Origin: Xanthoparmelia taractica
Lineage: Eukaryota > Ascomycota > Lecanoromycetes > Lecanorales > Parmeliaceae
DNA: 64,000 nucleotides
Direction: 5' to 3'
NCBI GenBank assembly: GCA_033085395.1
Contig: JANQBS010000184.1
Span: 1 to 64,000 of the forward strand
The position numbers and the translations under genes are program-made. Below, in pieces: positions 1 to 11,613 of this stretch. Numbering within the stretch: position 1 is the first letter of the stretch; every line of letters starts with the position of its first letter. The notes beneath the pieces are model-generated. The model saw only the letters and a list, made by a program, of their open reading frames with translations. It did not search any database and had not been told where the DNA came from.

Positions 1-1005
1 GTGACGGATGGTTTGTAGCTACTGAAAAATCTGACTACATACAAGCGATAGGGCTGAGTAGTGCCAAATTCCAACAGTTCTTCCGATAAGATCCAAATCT
101 CTGAAATGTCGCCTTGCCAAGTGTTGTAGCCTGATGCATGATGCGTGATGCCAGATGCTTGACACCTGTACTTCTAGAGAAAAAGGTAATAATAGGAGAG
201 TCCAGACCCTGTCACCGTTATTTATCTCCCTGTCACCGGCAGCTGCGGAGAAGTTGATGCCTGCCTCCCGAAACCTTGAATTACGGGCGACTTATCAACC
301 TCCTCCTCCTCCTTTTGCTCTCTACAACACATCACCACCTGCGAGACTACACCAAAGCGCTAAGGTATCCATGGTCATCAACTGGCTTGACTCGCAAGTC
401 TTTTAGGTACGTGCCCTGCCTTCTGTACTTGAGACTGCAGGCATTGCCCTGGCTAGTGAGGGGCACGTCGAGCAACTAATAAATCTTTCATTGTTCCTGC
501 AAAAGGCCTTACATGACCCACCAAAATGCATTACATGTCTCGCACTTGATCTTCTGGCTATCGCTTTTACACCCAGCTGACTTACTCTGGGGATACAGCT
601 TGTCCACTGCAATCCGCATTGCGCGGCCACCGAGCTGGATTATCCCAAGACGCTTTATCCATCCTCCAACGAGGCTGGCAGAATCGCCAAACTTCAAACA
701 AAAGCTTTATGGTCTATTGCTGAGCCAAGGTCTCTGTGCCTTCTCTTCGCCTTATTCAAGCCTCCATAACACGGCTTGAGCCCTGCCAACAACCACCAAT
801 CGCACTGCGGGAGGAAGGCAAAAGATAAGCCTAGGGTTGGCTTACAAATCGAAGATACCCAGGTGTGAAGGCACCAAGTGAAGGAAGAGACTGTGACTGG
901 TACCCTGAAAGGCTACCAACCTCCAAAGGATATCTTTCAGCTGCACGTGCGACCCATTAACACTCAATTCGGGGAGAGCAGGCAGTCAATTCTGGAAAGG
1001 GGAAG
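1..1005. other. Intergenic, upstream of the phosphatase gene
   Basis: No open frame here has a convincing start, domain or fungal-like composition. The short frames overlap on both strands and look like chance. The last few hundred bases are presumably promoter and 5' UTR of the phosphatase gene. Confidence 0.5.
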
Positions 1006-2753
1006 ATGGGCCAGCAGCCTTCGAAAGGAAGCGACGGCACAAGAACGCCTAAAAATGCTTCTTCGACATCTCTCGACAAATCTGGCGAAGGCCTTCAAGC
1101 TTATCCATCCTTTAGCAAGTCGGACACCAAAGAATCCTCGCGATCCTTTCGCGGCCTGCGATCAAAAATTCCAGGAGCTCAGAAATCAGACAGTCCAAGG
1201 AGCTCCTTTTCTCAAGCGGATGTCACAAGCGGCGTCCTAGAGAGGGCCGATACAAGAGGCTCAACAAAGTCTGGCGCCAGTGGGAAATCTGCAAGCTCGA
1301 AGCCTGAATTGGACCCTATGCCTCCTGCGGTCGACGGCGACTCAGCGGCCCCAAGCCCACAACCCGGAACGCCCCAGCCGCCACCATCGCCAACCTTGTC
1401 GGCGTCCGTTGGTAAAGGGCATAAAGCTGTCAGTAGAGCACAACAACAGGGGGAGGTGGACCATGTCTCGGACGCGCCTCCTACGGGTACTTTGCATCCG
1501 TCGCATAATCAGCAGCCCAAAGAATCCATACTGGTGAAGAAGAACGTTGTCAATCCCATATCAGGAAAGGCTCCAAAAGCCCCCGCATCGCCATATCTTG
1601 GGGCTACAGATGATGCAGCCATTATATCTACCTCTCCACGCATGGGTATTGGCGCTCTGAAGTCTATCGATCTAGATGAAATGATCACGAGGTTGCTGGA
1701 TGCGGGCTACTCTACAAAGATCACAAAAGCCGTCTGCCTCAAGAACGCAGAGATCACAGCAATCTGTAACGCTGTGCGCGAAGTCTTTCTATCACAGCCA
1801 GCCCTAATTGAACTCTCGGCGCCAGTCAAGATCGTGGGCGATGTGCATGGGCAATATACCGATCTAATCAGAATGTTTGAAATGTGCGGATTTCCGCCAA
1901 ACGCCAACTTCTTGTTCCTTGGTGACTACGTGGACCGAGGGAAACAGAGTCTAGAAACGATTCTCCTTCTTTTCTGCTATAAATTGAAGTTCCCGGAGAA
2001 CTTTTTCTTGCTCCGAGGCAACCACGAATGCGCCAACGTGACGAGGGTCTACGGTTTCTACGACGAGTGCAAGCGCAGGTGCAACATCAAGGTCTGGAAG
2101 ACGTTTGTTGATACATTCAACTGTCTTCCAATTGCCGCTATTGTGGCAGGGAAGATCTTCTGCGTTCATGGAGGCCTTTCGCCAAGCTTAACGCATATGG
2201 ACGACATTCGACAAATTGCCAGGCCTACGGATGTACCTGATTATGGCCTGCTCAATGATCTACTTTGGAGTGATCCGGCTGACATGGAATCTGATTGGGA
2301 AGCTAATGAAAGAGGTGTGAGCTATTGTTTTGGCAAGAAAATAATTATGGAATTCTTGCAGCGGCATGACTTCGACCTTGTTTGCAGGGCGCACATGGTG
2401 GTGGAGGATGGTTATGAATTCTTCAACGACCGCATACTGGTCACTGTGTTCTCAGCTCCCAATGTAAGTCTTTATCTGTCTTTCAGATTCTCTAACACGA
2501 GGCTGATATGTATAAAGTACTGTGGCGAATTTGATAATTGGGGAGCGGTCATGTCGGTGTCTAGCGAGCTGCTGTGCAGCTTCGAACTTCTGAAGCCGCT
2601 CGATTCAAGCGCTCTGAAGAGCCACATTAAGAAAGGTCGGAACAAGAGGCAGAATATGCTGAACAGTCCGGTAAGTGCCGTTATCGCGCATGGTCAAAAT
2701 AGCAGAGTTCTAATGCTTCGCAGCCTGCCACGGTGTCTGCCCAAAGCTTTTAA
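1006..2753 (+). CDS. PPZ1: PPZ-type serine/threonine protein phosphatase (PP1-like catalytic domain)
   Basis: A metallo-phosphatase that in yeasts and moulds regulates cation homeostasis and cell integrity (family knowledge). The model has three exons with introns at 2464-2517 and 2671-2723, giving 546 residues. The N-terminus begins MGQQPSK, with Gly2 and Ser6 as expected for N-myristoylation. A Ser/Pro-rich tail of about 200 residues follows, as in Ppz and unlike plain PP1. The catalytic domain carries GDVHGQ (about residue 278), GDYVDRG (about 306) and RGNHE (about 337). Removing intron 1 restores the invariant SAPNYCGEFDN. Removing intron 2 gives a C-terminus ending NSPPATVSAQSF. Intron 1 is 54 bases and has no stop, so the unspliced frame reads through it. 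Upstream of this ATG lie only short frames. The family call is firm; the exact yeast orthologue (Ppz1 or Ppz2) cannot be separated. Confidence 0.95.
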
Positions 2754-3570
2754 TAAGCATCTTTTGCGAAGTCTCGGATGAAAGTAAAAGGTCGATGTGC
2801 GAATCTCTTCTCTGTGAGTGGCGTTTGGTGTTAAAGTAGCAATATTGGCAAGGCTTTGGGCCCATGACATATATGCCGATACCCATGTTTGAAAAAGATG
2901 TAAGTAGGAAAGGACGAAAGGGGAGCGGTGCGGTTGACGGGCCCAAGGTATCAAGCCAGTTGTGCGAATTGGTAGCATTGAAAGTCACGTTGCCGCATTG
3001 ATGCTTGCCAAGTACACATTGCGTGTGGTACGATTGCTAAATTTGAATTGAAACTTGCTCAACGAAGCATATGAACTTGATGTCTTTGAACAGGGACGTC
3101 CTCATTGAGATATTGCTTCCCATGTCAATCAGAATATGTCTCTTTTCATCCATCGCATTTGAAGTCCCTTTTCCTCGTTATCACTTCGGGTACAATTTGC
3201 TTTCAGTTTGGGACAAGTCGACTTCTTCTCTAGAAAAGACAGTCTTGTCTTTGTAACAAAGCCTACATTTGCGAGTTCTTTCCGTGGTAGCGGAAAAGCA
3301 CGTGCCTCTGCGCCCTTTCCTTGAATGAAAGCACGAGAGCACAAAGCCATGTCCTTGTTCTTCAATGCTTACAATGACCATCGAGGCTTTGTCTATACTT
3401 GGCCGACCCGGCCGCAAGGGCTATAGTCATCAGATTGTCTTTGTTTCCTCAAGGAACAAAAGTGCCACGCGGTTCCCACGTTCCCCGTCAACTCTCGTGC
3501 CACATTCCACTAACTCTACAGCATACACTAAACCGTTTGATATCACACTCTCCCCAACACCAAAAAAAAC
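2754..3570. other. Intergenic
   Basis: The 3' flank of the phosphatase gene and the promoter of the next gene, both on the plus strand. No gene, RNA or repeat was recognised. Confidence 0.5.
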
Positions 3571-4713
3571 ATGTCCGCCATGCAGAAAATGCAGGGCATC
3601 TTCAATTCGCGCATGGAACCCATCGAAAGCCATGAGGATTATCCCAAATACGCTCGTTCGGCAACGAAGCCCGTCGCCCGCGCGCGCCAGATCATAGACA
3701 ATGGCATCATCAGCGATCACCCATGCTCGACCTGCGTGGATCTCAAGCAAGATTGTTACCGCTGGGAGGGTACGTTCAGCAAATGCGCGTACTGCACGAG
3801 TAAGGATAAGAAGAAGGAGTTCTGCCATTTGCCGGGTCAGGAGGCCTTGCAGCAGGAGAGGAGGAAACGACGCAAGATGTGAGTACTATTCCCCCCCCCC
3901 CCCTCCCCTTTTCTCTCCATATCCCTGCAACTTGAGGAAACTGCGTCATATGCTAATGGTGTGTACAGAACGCACAACATCTGCGCACCCGCTGGAGATG
4001 CCGCGAGCATTGCCGATACGACAATGTCTGGTAGACTCGTCACCGGCACACTCGCTTCGGGCACGACACCTTTCTCCGACATTCCCCTCTCCATTCCCAA
4101 GGGCGTACTAAAAAGAGTCCCAAGTCCCATCCACGCCTCCGCCATGACGAGCATCACCCCCACGCAGATCGCGGCACCACCGCCGACGGCGGCAGCCTCA
4201 GAAGCAGGCTCCGAAGCAACCCTCGAGCGCGTCACCGCGCTGGAGAACCAAGTTTCCGGCCTCGAATCAAAAGTCATGGAGTTGCTCGTCAAGCTCGACG
4301 AAGTGAGCTCGTGCGCCAGCTCCAGCTCGACACCCCGACGGCAGGCGGTCGCCGGCGCTTCACCGACCACCAGCGACGGCCCGTTTGAGGATTTGCAGGC
4401 TAGACATCTCTCGATTGCGACGCTGCCGCCGCCCCTCAGTGTGATTACTGCGGCACGCCGTGCTACGAGGGAGTGGGTGGAAGGGCCGAAGACGCCGGAG
4501 CTGTCGTCGCCTATGGAAATTGCTGCTAGCGAGATAGTGAAAGAAGAGGCGATGGAATTACCGAAGTGGGAACATACGGTTGAGCATGCGGAGGCGATTG
4601 CTGCTCAGGATACCGTGAAAGAAGAGGCGATGGAATCACCGAAGCGGGAACGTGCGGTTGAGCATCACGGGGAGTATAAGCTGGTAGATTGCGGGGCCAT
4701 GATGGCTGGATGA
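3571..4713 (+). CDS. Cys-rich protein with coiled coil, unknown function
   Basis: Not recognised as a named family. There are two exons; the intron (3879-3968) starts with GTGAGT, holds a 12-base C run and ends in CAG. The spliced protein is 350 residues. Residues about 50-88 hold a Cys/His cluster with CSTC, a single Cys, CAYC and a final Cys-His, a spacing that suggests zinc binding but is not a standard Zn2Cys6 motif. A short coiled coil starts near residue 210 (LERVTALENQVSGLESKVME). Near the C-terminus a 26-residue unit containing VKEEAM is repeated twice in tandem. ATG 3571 is the first in frame; an internal Met at residue 5 is an alternative. The basic segment after the Cys cluster would suit nucleic-acid binding, but this is inference. 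Confidence 0.7.
4519..4665 (+). repeat. 78-base in-frame tandem duplication inside a coding region
   Basis: The segments starting at 4519 and 4597 are near-identical (period 78 bases, 26 codons). Each runs from ATTGCTGCT through GTGAAAGAAGAGGCGATGGA to GAGCAT. Differences are point substitutions, so the frame is kept. Confidence 0.85.
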
Positions 4714-5311
4714 TAATGCTGTTTGTTATGCGGAGCGAGACGCATGCTGAGGCTGAGGCGAACGCATTCTCGGTTCATGGTGTCGCGGGCCAGGGTGATA
4801 TGTCTTGGGTGGTATTTTCCCCTTCTTTTGAAGTACCCCTTCTTCTGCGTGTACGAATTGTTGAGTTCGGATCTTCAATTTTAATAATCTTCCGGTCCTG
4901 CTGCTAAGGGCGGAATGTCGATATAATTGTGGTCCAATTTCCTCCTTCGCGCTACGTTGATACAAATAGCTTCATCATTTGATTTCAGCGTCCATTATTC
5001 TGTCAAAGCAGCCGAGTAATCAGGCTATCTGATACCAACCTCAGAAGCAATGACATGTACTGGCGGCGAATTCGATGTTTGGCTTTTCCCCCCCTCCAAA
5101 CAAGACCGTAGCAGCACCTCTCAGTTACTTCGCTACGTCCAAGGAATTTTGAATGCTGGGCTGAAGGCACTGTTCGAGCTCTCAGTTAGGGAATCTTGGA
5201 AGTCTTGGCGTAACCCCTATTTGAAGACGGACCTCAGTAGCGGCAAACTCCAACATTCATTATTGAAGATTTTCCTTCGACGCTTCTTTAGCACTGCCAC
5301 GGTCACGAAAG
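4714..5311. other. Intergenic
   Basis: Region between two plus-strand genes. A frame starting at 5050 overlaps the signal-peptide exon of the next gene in a different frame and is treated as chance. Confidence 0.5.
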
Positions 5312-6227
5312 ATGCATTCTTTTCGCTGTTTGCGTTACCTGAGCAGTCTTCTTCTCTGCTATACGGTTCGAGCATCAACTCTTTCGACAACCACCCTGTT
5401 CGTGCCTGTGGAGTACCCTCTAAACACCTTTTCGGCATCTGTTGCCGGCAATGTCAGTTTCACTTTCGTTCGTCAAACCCTTGTCAATTAAACTCACATG
5501 TCCCTAAACAGGACGCATCTGCGACTACTTTTGTGTTTGACTGCGCCAGTGAGACTTCCTGCAGACCGGTAACTGTCGTCCAAGGTCCTTCGACCGCCAT
5601 CTTCACGGAAGCAGATCAGCCGTAAGCTCAATGATGCCTTGTTATCCGACCCGATAGCCGCTGATGATCCCAAATTCCAGTATAACAACAGTCTGGCAGT
5701 GCGACTTTACTCCGTCAATACCGACAGCAACCTGTCTCGTCACCTCGACATCTCCGGGTTACAAGTTTCCTGGCACAAGTACCTCGTTCTACCCGTCGGA
5801 GTTGCCAGATGCGTTTCCCACCTATCTAGTGGATATCACCGCAGGCTCTGTGACTGGAGCAGGAGCTTCAGAAAGTGGCTCACTGACGATGAGTACCGCG
5901 GCTATGTCGGCGTCGATGGCTGTGATTACTTCTGAGCTCCTTTCCCCCCCGTCTGGCGGCTCAAGCGGTGGCTCAGCGAACGCTATGAGCACTGCGGAAT
6001 CGAGCACATCAGTTCTGACTACTACTGGAATATCAACATCGATGACTGGTATTCCTAGTCCAAGCACAGCCGTCGTGACCAGTGCCGGATCATCGGCAAC
6101 GAAGTCAGCAGCGTCCTCGAGTATTACGGTTGTGGGGCCCCAGAAGACTGGCGCTGCAAGTATTAGAAGTCTAGCCGCAGGACTGACGGTGTTGATCTCG
6201 GCGCTGTTAGCATTCCTTGTTATGTGA
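5312..6227 (+). CDS. GPI-anchored Ser/Thr-rich cell-surface protein
   Basis: Three exons: 5312-5452, 5512-5621 and 5681-6227, with two 59-base introns. The protein is 265 residues. It opens with a signal peptide (MHSFRCLRYLSSLLLCYTVRA) cleaved before STLSTTT. An ectodomain of about 100 residues follows, with Cys pairs in DCASETSC and in WQCDF...TCLV, suggesting two disulfides. Then comes a Ser/Thr/Ala-rich stalk likely to be O-glycosylated. The C-terminus is a small-residue site followed by a hydrophobic tail ending ALLAFLVM with no charged residue after it, the pattern of a GPI-attachment signal. The start was chosen because only this ATG gives a signal peptide in frame with the later exons. 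It belongs to a type of wall or membrane protein common in Pezizomycotina; no molecular function is known to me. Confidence 0.85.
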
Positions 6228-6449
6228 ATAGACTATCAGCGCGAGGGTGACGATCGCTCGGCTGGAGTGTCAAGAAGCTTTGATCTATTCAATGCCATTG
6301 AAAATGCATCTGTGGAGGAACCGCTCACTTGTCAATATTTGAGCTTTCAGGTCTTGTGCGCCAAACACTGGTAGACCCGAAGTTTGCATAACTTGTAATG
6401 CGTATGACTTGTGCGAGGGATGAGGCTTACTGGCGCGCTTCCTATAGGA

Positions 6450-9261
6450 CTAGTGACCAAGACGTGCTTTCTTAGTGGGCGGTGAGACAGGTTCTTCGCT
6501 GCTCTTGTGCGAGTATTCTCGCACTATATTACTCCAGTCGTACACCAGATTTTGAGAAAATAAGTGTGCGTTTTTATTGTTATCTTGATTCAATGCTCTC
6601 AACTCCCGGATCTGGCGCCGTGCGTGGAGCTTTCTTAGAAGAGGCCGAATCTTCTGTGCCCTTATAATCATTTGCATGAAATTTGCGATTTCCTTGCTCG
6701 GAGCGGACAGATTCTGGAATCTGATTGCTTCAACATGAGGGAGGGACTGAAGATGTGAGGCGATGTCGTTCATCATGGAGGTTTCGATCTGCTGGCCGCT
6801 GAGGCGGAGACTGAGATTGAGGACAAGCTCGCCCTTTGTCTTGGCCTCTGGGGGCTTTCTGCTGGGTATAGGAGGACATAACCAGATCTCACTGTGATGG
6901 CCGCTAGAGAGATCGAACAACTGAGGCTCAGCATCTGGGTTCAAGTGGTAAACCTCCGTGTACAGCCTAGCAGTATCGAAGCCGCTCGGATTAGCTTTCA
7001 GCAGATTGCTGAGAGTCTCGGTGATAAGCTTAGTGAACCAGCCTGGAGCATTCGCGGCATTGTGTTCTGCTTCGGCAGCACTTTTGGTTAAGACTTCGAT
7101 CTTTTGCTCTCCAATGTGCTCTCGTCTAGGGGTAGTGAAACCACTGGTAGTGTTGCAAGCATCAATCATGACAAGTAGATCGCAATCTGGGAGTCGTAGA
7201 CAGGATCGCAGGTCTTCGAGCATCCCATCAACCACAACGTCCTCTTTGACCTTTCTGGACAAAGTACCATGTCAGCTCACGCTCGTCGCAGTCATTGTTA
7301 GGCTTTGCGGATAATGAACGTCTCTGACTAATCCTATGATCTCTTCCATGCCATTTTCCTGTTTTACGTAGCCATGCCCACCGTAGTAGATTATTGCTAG
7401 ACTTTTGGGGTCGTCGTAAGCGTACGCGAAGTCCGCGGCTGCCTTAGCGAAGCTCGTCTGCCATTGTTTTGGCGGTATTTTGTACTGATGCGTCTCGAAG
7501 TTGAATTTGGTCATCAATATTCCCCTCAATGCGTCCACCTGTAGGCTTGTGAGACATCTGGTACGTAAGTAAGTTTTCATAGCTGCTTACATCTGTCAAT
7601 CTGCGGTCAGACTCTGTTTGCCAGGTGAGGAACAACACTCCGACGCGCTCGTAGCCCTCCCGATTCCGTCTCGTTCCTACAATTGTCTTGTTTTATGTTT
7701 AATTGTGCTTGCTGAGACGATTCCTCGTTGGACGATACATCGCTAATGGCGTTGGGGAGGTTGTTGGCCCTTCGTTGATCTCCGGTCGGAACCTCGAGGC
7801 GCATGTTTGAAGCAGCTCCCACTCCTCCTTGCATGGTAGTCACTGTTGCAGAGCCATTGACTTGTGATTTAGATATAGATGGAGTCCGGGGACGACTGTC
7901 CGATTCAGAATCCGCGGCTTTCGATGAGTTAGGTAGTGCTCCAGAGCCTATCGGCTGTGGCTTTGAAGCAGAAGTAGGTGGCAGTGAAGGGGCATCTGAG
8001 AACAGCATCTTGAAGATCGGATTGCCACCAAAGCTTATCTCTGGTGAAAACTCCTTTTCCCACCACCACCATCTGCGGCTGATCACAGCCCGCGCTTCTT
8101 CACCAAATTGTCTTAGGATGTCGCAAATTATACCGCAATCTTCACTGTATTCGGAGAATTTCACCATGTCGGAATGGTTGCGGCTGATTGGCAAGTGGAA
8201 ACGATCACCCTCCCATGAACGACCACTTCTGGCAGAGTGTCGATCGACCAGGACAGCAGGTCTACCGTTCATAGACCATTTTCCTGAGTCGCCTTCTTGC
8301 GCTGTGGGAGACATGTCAGTTTCGTAAAATGAATAGATCTGAGAATCTTGAAAATCAAAGGTGGCCCGAAACTTTTCGATGAGACCTTGCAGAAAGCCGC
8401 CGTCTTTACTTAATGTTGATAGGAAATGGAGGTTGGGTTGACCGCGAACCATTGCAAGCAAGGAACTAATATCCATTCCCTGATTGGGAACTCCAAAGAA
8501 TAATATACCAAAAGTTGCCCTGAAATTACGTGAGTCTGCGGCACCGTCTGAAAACATTTGCACCATTGCCTCCTTGAGCACCAGCCCACCCAGAGAATGT
8601 GCCACAAATATCAAAGGCCGTTCGCGTGATATTGATCCCAATGCTACCTTGAGAGAAGCTCGAAATCTAGATCCAACGTCGCTCAGGTTTTGAAAGCTGT
8701 GGCTCCCTGCAAGTTTGGAGTTATAGCCATATATTAATACGCGAGCATTTGGCAGGTATTGGGGAAGTGCATCTCTCAACCACATGTAGGGACTATCGCG
8801 ATCTTTCCATGAGCCAAAGGCATGGCTTCCTAACCCGGAGATGGCTACGCAGCTGCAGAACCTTAGCTTCTGATTGTCCAGAGCAACCGGTAAGCATACT
8901 CAAAAGCATCTTCGCTGTTGCCGACGGGATCGTGCAGTGGAGTGAACCCTTCGAAGTGCGTATCCACTAGTAACTGCTTCCCGGGGTCACCCTCCAAGCG
9001 CGCAACAGGTACAAGCCATTCAGTGCGGTCACTATCGAGCTTCCTCGGCTTCTGAGACAGCCGGAATGTAGCAACTTGTTCTTTCTTCCTGTCTGAGCTT
9101 GCCGCCAAAGAGTCGAGGCTGAGGACTTCAGCTTCTAACGAGTTGCATAGCAGGGTTCTCGCACCTTGGACGTCGAGTCCATGCGGTATACCTCGAGCGC
9201 GGAACGTAACTTTCCTGAAATCTTTACTGTTGCTGGGTGTCCGCGAAGAAAGCTTTTCCAT
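6450..9261 (-). CDS. Alpha/beta-hydrolase (SesB-like) fused to a caspase-like C14 domain
   Basis: The model is five exons: 9261-8900, 8852-7739, 7686-7591, 7538-7320 and 7250-6450, about 863 residues. The introns at 8853-8899 and 7539-7590 have good signals. Those at 7687-7738 and 7251-7319 are tentative. Residues about 100-370 form a serine-hydrolase fold: DCVAISGLGSHAFGSW, nucleophile motif AHSLGG (Ser about 207) and NHSDMVKF (His about 347). A Ser/Pro-rich linker follows. Residues about 505-720 match fungal caspase-like domains: RVGVLFLTW, catalytic YYGGHG (His about 579) and MIDAC (Cys about 629). The C-terminus ends PPTKKARLGH, which resembles a nuclear localisation signal. In fungi both domains occur as N-terminal effectors of NLR-like proteins that drive heterokaryon incompatibility or cell death (family knowledge). 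No NACHT or repeat region is present here. Two adjacent genes cannot be excluded, but no ATG precedes the caspase part in its own frame. Confidence 0.75.
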
Positions 9262-9536
9262 GCCTTGGTATCAATCTTTAAGGCAGCGAACATGACTTCC
9301 CTAGGCAACAGTCTAGATCCCAACGAGGCAGCTGACGGGCTGTTTTTGATAGGGCTGAGAGACTCGGCAGAATTCCTCCGCTTTGGCCGAACTGAAGCTC
9401 CAGCCCATCTAGCCTGACCATTGCAACGAGGAATCAACCCTTCGACATACTGAGCATGTCAAGCAACCCCTGCGATGTGATCGCGTAAAACCCTCCGTCA
9501 CATCAATGAACCAGCAGAACTCTCTGAGATTACACA

Positions 9537-10830
9537 ATGCGCCCCTCCGATCCCCGCATCCGCAAAACCCTCAACCAGATCTCCCAAAACATCGAGTCCG
9601 CAAACTTCACGACTCAAGCCTCCCTCTTTACCTTTTCCGAAAACTACATCTCCCCTTGCCTTGCCTCTATAAGTACCTGCCTCGAAGCTTCCTGCCAGCC
9701 ATGCTTTGCCGTGCGCGACGACCTCCGCCAGAAGCGCCAGCGCCAGTCTCAGCACGGCCGACGGGGCCGCGGGAGAGAGAATCTCGCTTTTGATTTTTAC
9801 GACGATTGGGATCAGGATGAGAGTGAGTGGGGAAATGATGAGCTGGATCGGTTACTGAGCGGGGATGATACGGCACAACCGGGGAGGCATGGGGGGATGA
9901 GTTATGGGAGTCGGGGGGTTGGAAGGAGGAAAGGTGGAGAGGGGGAGGATGATGTTAATATGGTTCCAAAGAGTAGCATGTTTGGGTTCTTGGAGAGATT
10001 GCCGTGGAAGATTGGCGGGAGGGGGGTCCGGTATAAACCCAATGTTGCGAATTTGCAGGACAATGTTGGGAGGAGGGGTATGGAAGCGGAGCCGTTGATT
10101 GAGGAGCGGGGAGAGCGGGATGAGAGGGGCGAGAGAGGGGAGAGGGGACATACGAGGAGCAGGAGTGGGACGGTAGGGAGTAGGAGTACGACCAACTCGT
10201 TGAGTTCGAGGGGCGACCTATTCCCGAGCGATGATGAGGATGATGCCATTCCGCTAGATGACGAATTCGCGATGGCGTTAGAGCGACGGACTACAGGGAC
10301 TACGTCTGATGACCACAGTGATGGGAGGAGAAAAGGGAAGAGACCGTCTGGGTCTAGAGCCTCGACGAAGACGGGTTCGTCAAGAGACACGAAGAGTGTG
10401 AAAAAGGAGAGGAGGGGGACGTCGGCTTCCAGTGGGAAAATCCGTCCTCTTATACAGACGGCAGAAGAGGATGTACCGTCCATAACGGATCTGAAGGACG
10501 AAGAGGAGCTTGTGCAGCGGCAAGAGGAGGCTGAGGTGGAGCAGAGACGGCATGCAGCTCAGAGATTGGCGCTCGAGCGTGGTTTGCGCAGCGCAGAAGA
10601 CGAACCGGAGGTAAGTCTCTAGCTTAGTGTTGTCGAGAATACCTGACTGACCTACGCAGGATGTACCTGGTGGCGAAGATGTCAAAGAAGGCGCCATCGT
10701 TCATAACAGGGAGCTGCCGTCACCCGATCACGATTCACCACCTGAACATCCATCACCGAAAACGGAACCGCGGTCCCCAGTAAAAGATGACACTCCTGAG
10801 TCAAAGCCGCCAAATGAGCCAGATCACTGA
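9537..10830 (+). CDS. Conserved fungal protein of unknown function
   Basis: Two exons, 9537-10610 and 10660-10830. The intron begins GTAAGT, has a CTGAC branch site and ends CGCAG. The product is 414 residues. The first 60 residues (starting MRPSDPRIRKTLNQIS) are the best-ordered part and resemble an N-terminal block I associate with uncharacterised ascomycete proteins; several Cys residues lie at 40-57. The rest is low complexity: an acidic DDWDQDESEWGNDELD stretch, an Arg/Glu/Gly-rich run (ERGERDERGERGERGH), then Ser-rich, Lys-rich and Glu-rich segments and a Pro-rich tail. No membrane segment or catalytic motif is visible. It is divergent from the hydrolase-caspase gene, with about 275 bases shared between the two starts. 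Confidence 0.75.
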
Positions 10831-11613
10831 CTCAGATATACCTGATAGATCTTTTTTTTTGATTGTATGATATTGCGTTTCAGCGTTACGACAGCACAGC
10901 ATTTGGCCGGGGGTTCATTCAGAAGAGGTCTGGCGCTTTGCTGCACCGTCCATGGCTTTTACATATATAGGACTCTTGGTAGTTGCTAATGTATACTATG
11001 AATACGTCTGCTCTTTGTGCCTTGAGTACTCGTACAACGACTTATTGGAGCGTGGACATTGAGCAGGGAGGAATCAAGTTGATCAAGAGTCCAGGGGTGA
11101 ACTGAACAACGGTCTCTACGGTTGTTGAACATCTACGAGCTCTAATTCTGTTGCCATAAAATGTCTCAATCTGAGGCTTGGAGCATTGGACGCCACACTT
11201 GCGCCTTCTTAACGAAAGACTTCAGTGAGCAAGACATTGGATACGAGATACCCCATCGCTTGAACAGTAATGAGCTTCGTTAACGGAAGGCTCGAAAAGA
11301 TATGCACGTGTTTGGTATGGTATTGCTCCATTGTATCTAACTACCTATGTATATAGTATGGTTGAGTGGGTATCGTGACGGGCATATCAGGAGCGCTCAT
11401 TCAACAGTAACAAGCTGGCAAACCCGAAAATCGTATCATCCAGACATTTAGATCCACGCTATGCCTCCCAGAAAATCAGATGCTGCCTCCCAGTCAGTGA
11501 CTCGCTATGCGCAGTGCCTACCCAGAACCTAAGAGACATGTGATGAGGAAACATAGATAAAACAGCCTTCGTGGCTAAGACGAAGGAGTGGGAAGCCTAG
11601 AGTGAAGGGCGGG
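10831..11613. other. Intergenic between convergent genes
   Basis: The 3' flanks of two convergent genes. A T run at 10851-10860 just after the first stop is typical of a 3' end. No other structure was recognised. Confidence 0.5.
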
